A stretch of 64,000 nt of DNA from Bacteroidaceae bacterium (GTDB lineage Bacteria > Bacteroidota > Bacteroidia > Bacteroidales > Bacteroidaceae). The position numbers were made by a program, and so were the translations under genes. A model generated the notes under the pieces. It ran no database searches, was not told the DNA's origin, and worked only from the letters and a program-made list of their open reading frames with translations. Below, piece after piece: positions 53,998 to 62,923 of the stretch. Location: assembly GCA_024682395.1 (NCBI GenBank), contig JAIKZH010000020.1, forward strand, positions 96,963 through 160,962. The letters are read 5' to 3'. Numbering within the stretch: the first letter of the stretch is position 1; each line of letters starts with the position of its first letter.

Positions 53998-54429
53998 TTA
54001 TCTGTTTTTAAATTCTAAATGTATATAATAAATAATGAATGGGGCGCAATAACATATAAAATCCCAGATGTCAAAAGTGCCAGGAACGACATGAATGAGT
54101 TGTAGATATTCGGATACACATCCTAATACTGGAACAATTACAGCCCATCTGAGTTTTGTCGTATCTGATTTCTCTTTCCAAAGATAATCCATCAGAATAA
54201 TATATGAAATGACCCATAATGCGTTTGGAAGACAATGTATGGCGAAATCAGGAAGATGTATCCCTGATGCCATCGCCCGCAACTTATTTATGATTCCCAT
54301 AATACCCAATGCTCTGAATACATGAAAAATAAGTAGAGTGGTGGGGCGAAACAATACATATATAACAGCACCGATTAGAACGATAATAATTCCACAAATC
54401 AGTTGTATTTTTTTTCGTGTGGCATGCAT
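53998..54429 (-). CDS. VanZ-like membrane protein
   Basis: A 143-residue protein with about four hydrophobic segments. The pattern IYVLFRPTTLLIFHVFRALG and the segment CVSEYLQLIHVVPGTFDIWDF are typical of VanZ-like proteins (Glu and Asp in the C-terminal helices). No resistance role is implied. The stop codon is two bases before the AAA+ gene, which suggests a functional pair. TAACTTTGC on the minus strand (54501-54493) is a probable -7 box. Confidence 0.7.
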   Translation of the reverse strand: MHATRKKIQLICGIIIVLIGAVIYVLFRPTTLLIFHVFRALGIMGIINKLRAMASGIHLPDFAIHCLPNALWVISYIILMDYLWKEKSDTTKLRWAVIVPVLGCVSEYLQLIHVVPGTFDIWDFICYCAPFIIYYIHLEFKNR

Positions 54430-54492
54430 ATTTTCTATAATTGTCAGTGTCTGTTTTTTTGTTAGTGGTGCATGTTATAAAATTGCTGTAAG

Positions 54493-54501
54493 TGCAAAGT
54501 T
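54493..54501 (-). promoter_or_regulatory. -7 element of the VanZ-like/AAA+ operon
   Basis: TAACTTTGC on the minus strand lies about 64 nt before the ATG; the -33 box is degenerate. Confidence 0.45.
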
Positions 54502-54692
54502 ACAAATTATTTTCAATAAACAGATTTTATTTCTTACTTTTCATGAATCGTAAATAAAAAAATGATAAAAACAATTATTTTTTTTCTGCAAAAGTTGTAT
54601 CTCCGCTGATATACAGATATGTGCGTGTAATGATACTATTTGTATGTCGCAAAATTGGTCTAAAAAACCTGAAAAAATATTTGCATATAATT

Positions 54693-54723
54693 TTTGAGTT
54701 TACCAAAAATGTATTATCTTTGC
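54693..54723 (+). promoter_or_regulatory. Promoter of nrdDG
   Basis: TTTG (54693-54696), 18 nt and TATCTTTGC (54715-54723) place the transcript start about 435 nt before the nrdD ATG. Confidence 0.7.
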
Positions 54724-54727
54724 CATC

Positions 54728-55163
54728 GTTATAGGTTTTCGATTAGCCTAAATGCCGAAAGGAATAAATTGGTGTCTGATGATAAATCCAATGCAGTACA
54801 AAAACTGTATATCCCTTACGCTATTGATTATAATCTATAAATCACAGCATTAAGACGTGAAGAGGGAAGAGAAAAGAATAGATAGACGTCAGAAAATAAA
54901 CCGTAACGAGTGTAAATAGACATTGGAATTCTTATCATGTAGAAATATCTACGGAATAAATATGTTACTAAACATCTTTGATACCTTATTTCAAAGCAGT
55001 TTAAAATAGCAAAAGAGTGATATAATAAGTATATCAACCCTTGATTGTTGTAATAATATTTTGTAAATATTATAGCGCTTTCGGCGCTATCTTTACGGCT
55101 ATAGATAAGAAAACGTGTAGTTGTAGTATATAATTTTAGAACTTATCAAGAAAGGAAGATTTT
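54728..55163 (+). promoter_or_regulatory. Long structured leader of nrdD
   Basis: The 435-nt leader has no credible gene. It begins with stems TAGG/CCTA (54732-54735 with 54747-54750) and ATTGG/CCAAT (54768-54772 with 54788-54792), and ends near a 7-bp hairpin with TTTCG loop (55072-55090) about 75 nt before the ATG. It does not match a riboswitch class that I can name. Confidence 0.5.
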
Positions 55164-57269
55164 ATGGAAAACAATTCATTCAGTATCCTAAAGAGGGATG
55201 GTTCGAGCGAAAATTTCTCACTCGATAAAATAATGAATGCAATTATCAAGGCATTCAAATCAGTTGGGGAAACAGCCGACTTATGTAGTATAAGTAAAGT
55301 TCTTAGTAATTTAGATATTCATAATGGTATAACAGTTGAAGATATCCAGAATCAGGTTGAGGTGTCGTTGATGCGTGAAGGCTACTATCATGTGGCAAAA
55401 TCATTCATGTTATATCGTCAACAGCATACAGAAGACCGTGAAACTCTTGATAAAATTAAATTCCTTTCTGATTATTGTAATGCAGCAAATGCAGCAACTG
55501 GTTCGAAATATGATGCAAACGCAAATGTTGAGAACAAGAATATAGCTACACTTATAGGTGAATTACCTAAGTCAAACTTTATTCGTCTGAATCGCCGTAT
55601 GTTGGTTGAGAGAATAAAGAAAATGTATGATAAGGAAACTGCCGATAAATATATTGACTTGCTCACTCATCACTTTATTTACAAGAACGATGAGACAAGT
55701 CTTGCAAACTATTGTGCATCTATAACTATGTATCCTTGGCTTATAGGTGGAACAACTGCAATTGGAGGAAACTCAACAGCTCCTACAAATCTGAAGTCAT
55801 TCTGTGGTGGATTTGTTAACATGGTTTTCATGGTAAGTAGTATGTTGTCTGGTGCATGTGCAACTCCTGAGTTCCTCATGTATCTGAACTATTTCATTGG
55901 TCAAGAATATGGTTTGGATTATTACAAGAGAGCAGACGAGGTTGTAGATCTCTCTCTTAAGAAACGTACTATAGATAAAGTAATCACTGATTGTTTCGAA
56001 CAAATAGTATATTCTATAAACCAACCAACTGGAGCAAGAAACTATCAAGCTGTATTCTGGAATGTTGCTTATTACGACAGATATTATTTCGATAGTCTCT
56101 TTGGTAACTTCTATTTCCCTGATGGCTCAAGTCCTGATTGGAACGGATTGGATTGGTTGCAACGCCGTTTCATGACATGGTTCAATGCAGAACGTACAAA
56201 GACAGTTCTAACCTTCCCTGTAGAGACAATGGCATTGCTTTCAGAAAATGGTGAACCAAAAGATAAGGAATATGGTGAATTTACAGCTGAAATGTATGCA
56301 GCAGGACACTCATTCTTCACATATCTCAGCGATAATGCCGATTCTCTTTCATCATGCTGCCGATTAAGAAACGAAATTCAAGATAACGGATTTAGCTACA
56401 CTCTTGGTGCTGGTGGTGTATCTACAGGTTCAAAGAGCGTGCTTACAATCAACCTCAACAGAACAATCCAAAATGCAGTCAACAACAATAAGGACTACAT
56501 GGAAGAATTGGGTAAGGTTGTAGATCTCTGTCACAAAGTTCAGTTGGCATACAACGAGAACCTTAAGGAACTTCAGAAGAACGGTATGCTTCCATTGTTT
56601 GATGCTGGTTACATCACAATGAACAGACAATATCTTACAATTGGTGTAAACGGTTTGGTTGAGGCTGCTGAATTCATGGGATTGGAAATCAATGACAATC
56701 CAAAATATAAAAAGTTCGTTCAAGACATACTTGGACTCATCGAGAAGTATAACAAAGCATATCGAACAAAAGATATTCTCTTCAACTGCGAAATGATTCC
56801 TGCAGAAAATGTAGGTGTTAAACATGCAAAATGGGATCGTGAAGATGGATATTTCGTTCCTCGTGACTGTTACAATAGTTACTTCTATATTGTAGAAGAT
56901 GATTCATTGAATATTATTGATAAGTTCAAACTCCATGGTGCTCCATATATCGAACACCTTACAGGAGGTTCTGCACTTCATCTTAATCTCGAAGAACATC
57001 TCTCAAAGGAGCAATATTTGCAATTGATACGTGTAGCAGCAAAAGAAGGATGTAATTATTTCACATTCAATATTCCAAATACAATCTGTAATGATTGTGG
57101 CACAATAGATAAGAGATACCTCAAGGAATGTCCACATTGCCATTCAAAGAATGTCGATTACATGACTCGTATTATCGGATATCTGAAACGTGTAAGCAAC
57201 TTCTCAGAGGCAAGACAGAAAGAAGCAGACAGAAGATACTATGCACATAAGGATGCTTTGAAAGCATAG
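55164..57269 (+). CDS. nrdD: Anaerobic ribonucleoside-triphosphate reductase
   Basis: NrdD is the oxygen-sensitive class III reductase that makes deoxynucleotides in anaerobes. The 701-residue protein starts with an ATP-cone (ILKRDGSSENFSLDKIMNAI), has the catalytic barrel, the zinc site CNDCGTIDKRYLKECPHC, and the glycyl-radical segment RIIGYLKRV with Gly672. It is preceded by a long leader and followed by its activase after 51 nt. Confidence 0.97.
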   Translation: MENNSFSILKRDGSSENFSLDKIMNAIIKAFKSVGETADLCSISKVLSNLDIHNGITVEDIQNQVEVSLMREGYYHVAKSFMLYRQQHTEDRETLDKIKFLSDYCNAANAATGSKYDANANVENKNIATLIGELPKSNFIRLNRRMLVERIKKMYDKETADKYIDLLTHHFIYKNDETSLANYCASITMYPWLIGGTTAIGGNSTAPTNLKSFCGGFVNMVFMVSSMLSGACATPEFLMYLNYFIGQEYGLDYYKRADEVVDLSLKKRTIDKVITDCFEQIVYSINQPTGARNYQAVFWNVAYYDRYYFDSLFGNFYFPDGSSPDWNGLDWLQRRFMTWFNAERTKTVLTFPVETMALLSENGEPKDKEYGEFTAEMYAAGHSFFTYLSDNADSLSSCCRLRNEIQDNGFSYTLGAGGVSTGSKSVLTINLNRTIQNAVNNNKDYMEELGKVVDLCHKVQLAYNENLKELQKNGMLPLFDAGYITMNRQYLTIGVNGLVEAAEFMGLEINDNPKYKKFVQDILGLIEKYNKAYRTKDILFNCEMIPAENVGVKHAKWDREDGYFVPRDCYNSYFYIVEDDSLNIIDKFKLHGAPYIEHLTGGSALHLNLEEHLSKEQYLQLIRVAAKEGCNYFTFNIPNTICNDCGTIDKRYLKECPHCHSKNVDYMTRIIGYLKRVSNFSEARQKEADRRYYAHKDALKA

Positions 57270-57320
57270 TGTGTGTAGTGAATAACCCTCATGTAGCAAT
57301 ATAAATATTTTACAACGATA

Positions 57321-57806
57321 ATGCTGAAATATGTTAATACAGGGGTGGTATTTCAGGAGATTCCAAATGAAGTAACACTATCTGTCAACATTTCAAATTG
57401 TCCATGTCATTGTCCGAATTGTCATAGTAAATATTTATGGGATGATATTGGAGAGATGTTGACTAATGAGGTTATTGATGATTTAATAGTCCAATATGGT
57501 GCAAATGTAACTTGTCTGTGCTTTATGGGTGGTGATGCTGATCCGCAAGCATTATGTGAACTCGCACAGCATATCCATACCAATCATCCAGAACTGAAGG
57601 TAGGGTGGTATAGTGGACGTCAACGAGTACCGAGATTTGTGGACAAGCAATTGTTCGATTATATCAAGGTGGGACCTTATATAGCACATCTTGGGGCTTT
57701 GAATTCTCCGACAACCAACCAACGTTTATATAAAAAAGAACAAGACGGTTTTATTGATATTACTTCTAAGTTATGGAAAACAACTGAAGTAGCATCTGCA
57801 ATATAG
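57321..57806 (+). CDS. nrdG: Anaerobic ribonucleotide reductase activating protein
   Basis: NrdG is the radical-SAM enzyme that generates the glycyl radical on NrdD. The 161-residue protein has the cluster motif CHCPNC within NCPCHCPNCHS (CX3CX2C) and FMGGDADPQAL, the GGE-like motif. It lies directly downstream of nrdD in the same operon, and a hairpin terminator follows. Confidence 0.94.
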   Translation: MLKYVNTGVVFQEIPNEVTLSVNISNCPCHCPNCHSKYLWDDIGEMLTNEVIDDLIVQYGANVTCLCFMGGDADPQALCELAQHIHTNHPELKVGWYSGRQRVPRFVDKQLFDYIKVGPYIAHLGALNSPTTNQRLYKKEQDGFIDITSKLWKTTEVASAI

Positions 57807-57831
57807 AACTTAATGCTTGATTCCGGAATTA

Positions 57832-57860
57832 AATAAGCTATCTGTCTAAGATAGCTTATT
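57832..57860 (+). terminator. Terminator of nrdDG
   Basis: A perfect 12-bp stem (57832-57843 with 57849-57860) with a 5-nt loop lies between nrdG and the aminotransferase gene, only 22 nt before the latter's start. It lacks a T run. Confidence 0.6.
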
Positions 57861-57881
57861 CACTTAAATAACATACAGAAT

Positions 57882-59027
57882 ATGAATAAAATACTTAGCG
57901 AGATGTCTTCATTCATAGTAATGGACATTCTTGATAAAGCAAAAGAGATGGAACGGAAGGGCATTGACGTGATACATCTTGAGGTTGGAGAACCCGACTT
58001 TGATGTGTCAGAGAATGTCTCAAGAAGTGTTATTCAAGCATATGCAGAACATCGCACTCACTATACTTCTTCACTCGGAGATATCGAACTGAGAAAAGAA
58101 ATAGCATTGTTATATAAACAAGAATATAACGTAGATATTAAGCCTGAACAGATACTGGTAACATGTGGCTCTTCTCCTGCTATATTGTTCTTAATGCTGA
58201 TGTTGTGTGACAATGGCTCTGAAGTAATATTAAGCAATCCAGGTTATTCATGTTATAAAAACTTTGTTCTTGCAGCGCATGCAAAACCTGTGTATGTGCC
58301 ATTGTATGCAGAACAAGGTTTTCAATATAATGTAGATGATATAAGACAAAAAATAAGCCCTAATACAGCGGCGATATTCATAAACTCTCCAATGAACCCA
58401 ACGGGTGCAGTCCTTTCAGAAGAGTTTATGAAAGAAGTGTCAACCTTGGGTGTGCCTATAATTTCTGATGAGATATATCATGGATTGGTGTATGAAGGAA
58501 AGGCACATAGCATCCTTGAATATTCAGACAACGCATTTGTGTTGAATGGATTCAGTAAGCGATTTGCAATGACTGGATTGCGCTTAGGCTATCTTATTGC
58601 TCCAATGCAATATATTCCGTCATTGATAAAACTTCAACAGAATATAATGATTTGTGCCGGAAGTACAGCTCAAAGGGCTGGAATTGCAGCACTACGTGAT
58701 AGAGAGGATTATACCGCAAGGACGAAAAAGATATATAATGAACGACGATTATATATGCTTGACCGTCTTCGTTCACTTGGCTTCGATATTCCTACAGCCC
58801 CTCATGGTGCGTTTTATATATTTGCTGATGCACATAAATTCACCAATGACTCGCTGCAGTTTGCTTTAGACATCCTCGAGAACGCACATGTGGGCGTTAC
58901 TCCTGGAATTGATTTCGGTTCACGAGGAGAAGGATATATCAGATTCTCTTATGCCAATTCAATAGAAAGAATAAAGGAAGGACTTGATCGATTAGAGAAC
59001 TATCTTAACAATATTAAGAAAAACTAA
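57882..59027 (+). CDS. PLP-dependent class I/II aminotransferase
   Basis: The 381-residue enzyme has the aspartate-aminotransferase fold type I: EVGEPDFDVSENV near the start, NSPMNPTGAVLSEE, ISDEIYHGLVYEG, and the PLP lysine in NGFSKRFAMTGLRLGY. The C-terminal arginine motif GEGYIRFSYANS binds the substrate carboxylate. The amino-acid substrate is not deducible. It may be read from nrdDG through the intervening hairpin. Confidence 0.9.
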   Translation: MNKILSEMSSFIVMDILDKAKEMERKGIDVIHLEVGEPDFDVSENVSRSVIQAYAEHRTHYTSSLGDIELRKEIALLYKQEYNVDIKPEQILVTCGSSPAILFLMLMLCDNGSEVILSNPGYSCYKNFVLAAHAKPVYVPLYAEQGFQYNVDDIRQKISPNTAAIFINSPMNPTGAVLSEEFMKEVSTLGVPIISDEIYHGLVYEGKAHSILEYSDNAFVLNGFSKRFAMTGLRLGYLIAPMQYIPSLIKLQQNIMICAGSTAQRAGIAALRDREDYTARTKKIYNERRLYMLDRLRSLGFDIPTAPHGAFYIFADAHKFTNDSLQFALDILENAHVGVTPGIDFGSRGEGYIRFSYANSIERIKEGLDRLENYLNNIKKN

Positions 59028-59110
59028 TAAACGAATAACTCCCTTAATATTTTTGTTTTGTCCTTCTAATTTGTTTTTTTAGAAACGATAAGATTAACAT
59101 AAATGATAAT

Positions 59111-59143
59111 AAAAAAAGTGACCAAATTATGGTCACTTTTTTT
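59111..59143. terminator. Bidirectional terminator between aminotransferase and transketolase
   Basis: A 13-bp perfect stem (59111-59123 with 59131-59143) has A7 on one side and T7 on the other. Confidence 0.85.
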
Positions 59144-59164
59144 ATATATATACTCTCTGTTAAA

Positions 59165-61186
59165 TTAGAGAATAGACTTAACTTGTTTGTAAACATTTTC
59201 AGCAGTGAATCCGAGTTTCTCGTCCAATACTTTGTATGGAGCAGAGAATCCGAATGAACTGAGTCCCCAAACTTTTCCGCTGCAAGCAGGAACAAGACCT
59301 TCGAGGTTTACAGGAAGACCTGCAGTAAGACCGAAACGTTTTACTCCGCATGGAAGTACTGACTTCTGGTATTCTGCTGATTGTGTGCGGAAGAGACCTT
59401 CTGATGGAACACTTACGATTGAGCATTTAACACCATCTTTGCGAAGAAGTTCAGCTCCAGCAACGAGAGTTGATACTTCAGAACCAGATGCAACGAGTAC
59501 TACGTCTGGGTAAGCATCGCTACCAGCAACAATATAAGCACCTTTTGCAGCTTGGCTGTAGTCGTTTCCTTCAGGAAGATCGTTGATGTTTTGACGTGAA
59601 AGAATAAGAGCAGATGGAGTATCTGTGTTCTCCATTGCAAGTTTCCATGCAGCAGTTGTTTCTTTTGCGTCTGCTGGACGAAGAACGAGCATAGAGTTCT
59701 TTCCGCTGTGGTTCTGGAGTTTTTCCATAAGGCGGATCTGTGCTTCTTGTTCTACTGGTTCGTGAGTAGGACCGTCTTCACCTACACGGAATGCATCGTG
59801 AGTCCAGATGAACTTAACTGGAAGTTCCATGAGGGCAGCCATACGAACAGCTGGTTTCATGTAGTCAGAGAATACAAAGAATGTACCACATGCAGGGATG
59901 ACACCACCATGAAGAGCCATACCGATACAGCAGCATGCCATTGAAAGTTCAGCAACACCAGCTTGGAAGAATGCACCGCTGAAGTCGTTCTGAGTGAATG
60001 AAGTTGTTTTCTTCAAGAAACCATCAGTCTTGTCAGAGTTAGAAAGGTCTGCAGAAGCACAAATCATGTTAGGAACTTGTTCTGCTAATACGCTCAATAC
60101 GCTTGCACTTGCAGAACGAGTTGCGTCGTTAGCTTTCTGCTGAACTGCGCTCCAATCAACTTTTGGAGCCTTTCCGCTGAACCAGTCTGCTTGTTGAGCA
60201 GCCTTTTCAGGATTTTGTGCAGCCCATGCTTTTTCTTCCTCATAACGTGCAGCGCAGATAGATTTGAGTTCTTCAGCACGTTTTGCATATAGATCTTTTA
60301 CGTCGTCGAAGATCTTGAATGGATCATCAGGATTTCCTCCGAGGTTTGTGATTGTGTTGCGATATGCGTCACCACCAAGAGGTGCACCGTGAGTCTTGCA
60401 GTTTGCTTCGTATGAAGAGTTGTCATCTTTACGAGCACCCTTACCCATGATACATTTACCGATGATAAGTGCAGGTTTACCTTTTATACCTTTTGCCCAT
60501 TCGATTGCTTCGCGGCATTGTTGAGCATCGTTTCCGTTGATTTCTTTAACTTCCCAACCGAGAGCACGATATTTAGCAGCAGTATCTTCGTTCATAACGA
60601 CTTTAGTTTCAGTAGAAAGCTGAATGTCGTTAGAGTCGTAGAACATTACGAGGTTGTCAAGTCCGAGAACACCTGCGATGCGTGCACCACCTTGTGAGAT
60701 TTCTTCTTCTATACCACCATCAGAGATGTAAGCATATATTGTCTCTTTTGAGAATGTTGGGTTTCCTGTGTGTGCAGCAAGGAATTTAGCAGCGATTGCA
60801 GCACCTATAGCAAACACATGTCCCTGACCTAATGGACCAGATGTGTTTTCGATACCACGTGCAATCTCGAATTCTGGGTGACCTGTAGTTGGTGAACCCC
60901 ATTGACGGAGTTGTGCGAGTTCTTCCAATGAGAATTTGCCGATCAATGCTAATTGAGCATAAAGCATTGGAGCCATGTGACCTGGGTCAAGGAAGAAACG
61001 GTCACGACCAACCCATGATGGGTTTGCTGGATCGAAGTTAAGATATTCTGAATAAAGAACATTGATGAAGTCTGCTCCACCCATAGCACCGCCTGGGTGT
61101 CCAGACTTTGCTTTCTCAACCATTGATGCAGCAAGAATACGAATGTTGTCAGCTGCGTGGTTTAATACCTGAATTGAATTTGCCAT
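59165..61186 (-). CDS. tkt: Transketolase
   Basis: Transketolase transfers two-carbon units in the pentose phosphate pathway with thiamine diphosphate. The 673-residue protein has KSGHPGGAMGGADF, GPLGQGHVFAIGAAI and the TPP-binding region SDGGIEEEISQG followed by FYDSNDIQLS. The second domain has HDAFRVGEDGPTHEPVEQ. It follows the FGGY kinase after 36 nt in the same direction. Together with araA this suggests an arabinose-to-pentose phosphate operon. Confidence 0.96.
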   Translation of the reverse strand: MANSIQVLNHAADNIRILAASMVEKAKSGHPGGAMGGADFINVLYSEYLNFDPANPSWVGRDRFFLDPGHMAPMLYAQLALIGKFSLEELAQLRQWGSPTTGHPEFEIARGIENTSGPLGQGHVFAIGAAIAAKFLAAHTGNPTFSKETIYAYISDGGIEEEISQGGARIAGVLGLDNLVMFYDSNDIQLSTETKVVMNEDTAAKYRALGWEVKEINGNDAQQCREAIEWAKGIKGKPALIIGKCIMGKGARKDDNSSYEANCKTHGAPLGGDAYRNTITNLGGNPDDPFKIFDDVKDLYAKRAEELKSICAARYEEEKAWAAQNPEKAAQQADWFSGKAPKVDWSAVQQKANDATRSASASVLSVLAEQVPNMICASADLSNSDKTDGFLKKTTSFTQNDFSGAFFQAGVAELSMACCCIGMALHGGVIPACGTFFVFSDYMKPAVRMAALMELPVKFIWTHDAFRVGEDGPTHEPVEQEAQIRLMEKLQNHSGKNSMLVLRPADAKETTAAWKLAMENTDTPSALILSRQNINDLPEGNDYSQAAKGAYIVAGSDAYPDVVLVASGSEVSTLVAGAELLRKDGVKCSIVSVPSEGLFRTQSAEYQKSVLPCGVKRFGLTAGLPVNLEGLVPACSGKVWGLSSFGFSAPYKVLDEKLGFTAENVYKQVKSIL

Positions 61187-61222
61187 TTTTATTATTAGTA
61201 TTTGTTATAGATTTTTCAAAAT

Positions 61223-62821
61223 TTATTTTTTGAATTTAACTGCTGCTTGTTCAATACCCAAGCCTGTCTTGTAGTTCTCAATATATGCATTGAATCCTGC
61301 AACTTCTTCCTCTGTAGGAGCAATCTCAACACCAGTATTACCTGCAAAGATTACTTCCTCGAGATAATCAGCTAATGATAAATTTTTGTTATTGTTGCAA
61401 AGATATGATGCAAGAAGAGCTATACCCCATGCTCCACCTTCTCCTGCTGTTTCCATAACTGAGATAGGGGAGTTGAGAGCTGCAGCAAGAACACGCTGGC
61501 CTACACCTTTAGTCTTAAATAAACCACCATGTCCTGTTATTCTGTCAACCTTTACTTTTTCTTCCTTAAATAGGATGTCGTTTCCAATCTTTAATACTCC
61601 AACTGAAGCATAGAGATGTGTACGCATGAAGTTGGCAAGGTTGAATTTGTCGTTAGCTGAACGAACGAACATAGGACGACCTTCAGCTAAACCTGTTACA
61701 GGTTCACCAGAGATATAGTTATATGAAATCAAACCACCACAATCTTTATCTCCTGTAAGAGCATTATTATAGAGTTTGCCATATACTTCGTTCATGTCAA
61801 CTGGGATACCAAGTAATTCTTGATACTCTTTGAATAGACCAACCCATGCATTAAGATCAGATGTACAGTTGTTACAGTGAACCATTGCAACCAAACTACC
61901 GTCAGGAGTTGTAACCATATCAATCATTTCATATGGTTTTGACAAGTCTTTCTCCAACACAATCATTGAGAAAGAAGAAGTTCCTGCAGATACATTACCT
62001 GTACGTTGTTTAACTGCATTTGTTGCAACCATACCAGTACCAGCATCGCCTTCAGGTGGGCATAAAGGTGCACCTGGCTGCAGATTTCCTGAAACGTCGA
62101 GTTTCTTTGCGCCTTCAGCAGTAAGGCAACCTGCATTCTCTCCAGCAACTAATACCTTAGGAAGAATGTCACGCAATTTCCAAGTGTAACCATTTGGAGC
62201 AACGAGTTTGTCGAACTTCTCAACCATTGTAGAGTCATAGTCTTTAGTCTTAGGATCTACAGGAATCATACCTGAAGCATCGCCAACACCAAGAACTTTC
62301 TCTCCTGTAAGTTGCCAATGGATATATCCTGCTAATGTAGTAAGGAATTCAATATCCTTAACATGGCTTTCTTTATCGAGGATACATTGATACAAATGAG
62401 AGATACTCCAACGAAGTGGAATGTTGTACACAAATAATTCAGACAATTCAGCAGCGGCCTTACCAGTGTTAGTATTACGCCATGTGCGGAAAGGAACAAG
62501 GATTTCTTGTTTGTCATTGAAAGCCATGTAACCATGCATCATTGCACTAATACCAATAGCAGCTAATGTCTTGATTTCAGTATTATACTGATTCTTAACA
62601 TCTTTGCGGAGGTCTGTGTAGCAGTCTTGCAGCCCATTCCATATAGCGTCAATGCTATATGTCCAAAGTCCGTCAACTAATTGGTTTTCCCATGTATGAC
62701 TACCTTGAGCGATAGGCTTGTTATCTTGGTCAATCAAAACAGCTTTGATACGAGTAGAACCGAATTCAATACCCAATATGGCTTTACCTGCTTCGATTGT
62801 TTGTTTTGCATCTAAACTCAT
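61223..62821 (-). CDS. FGGY family carbohydrate kinase, probably L-ribulokinase
   Basis: The 532-residue kinase has the N-terminal phosphate-binding motif [18 protein letters not shown], the sugar-binding region around [21 protein letters not shown], and the adenosine motif [14 protein letters not shown]. Its position between araA and transketolase, and the same order known from Bacteroides arabinose operons, point to L-ribulose as substrate. Xylulokinase activity cannot be excluded from sequence. The gap to araA holds a hairpin. Confidence 0.85.
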   Translation of the reverse strand: MSLDAKQTIEAGKAILGIEFGSTRIKAVLIDQDNKPIAQGSHTWENQLVDGLWTYSIDAIWNGLQDCYTDLRKDVKNQYNTEIKTLAAIGISAMMHGYMAFNDKQEILVPFRTWRNTNTGKAAAELSELFVYNIPLRWSISHLYQCILDKESHVKDIEFLTTLAGYIHWQLTGEKVLGVGDASGMIPVDPKTKDYDSTMVEKFDKLVAPNGYTWKLRDILPKVLVAGENAGCLTAEGAKKLDVSGNLQPGAPLCPPEGDAGTGMVATNAVKQRTGNVSAGTSSFSMIVLEKDLSKPYEMIDMVTTPDGSLVAMVHCNNCTSDLNAWVGLFKEYQELLGIPVDMNEVYGKLYNNALTGDKDCGGLISYNYISGEPVTGLAEGRPMFVRSANDKFNLANFMRTHLYASVGVLKIGNDILFKEEKVKVDRITGHGGLFKTKGVGQRVLAAALNSPISVMETAGEGGAWGIALLASYLCNNNKNLSLADYLEEVIFAGNTGVEIAPTEEEVAGFNAYIENYKTGLGIEQAAVKFKK

Positions 62822-62869
62822 GTTGAAAAATAATTATGTTATACAATATTACGACATAAACGAGAAGTC

Positions 62870-62899
62870 AAAAGTGCCGAACGGTTGTTTAGCACTTTT
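62870..62899 (-). other. Intercistronic hairpin between araA and the kinase gene
   Basis: An 8-bp perfect stem (62899-62892 with 62877-62870, minus strand) with a 14-nt loop lies in the 102-nt gap, without a T run. It may act as an mRNA stabiliser or weak terminator that sets the ratio of the two proteins. Confidence 0.55.
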
Positions 62900-62923
62900 A
62901 ACAAATCGATTATAATAAATATA

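Noticed and set aside
54728..54800. Cobalamin or other known riboswitch in the nrdD leader
   Set aside because: GCCGAAAGG-like words occur, but the conserved core of a known class could not be assembled.
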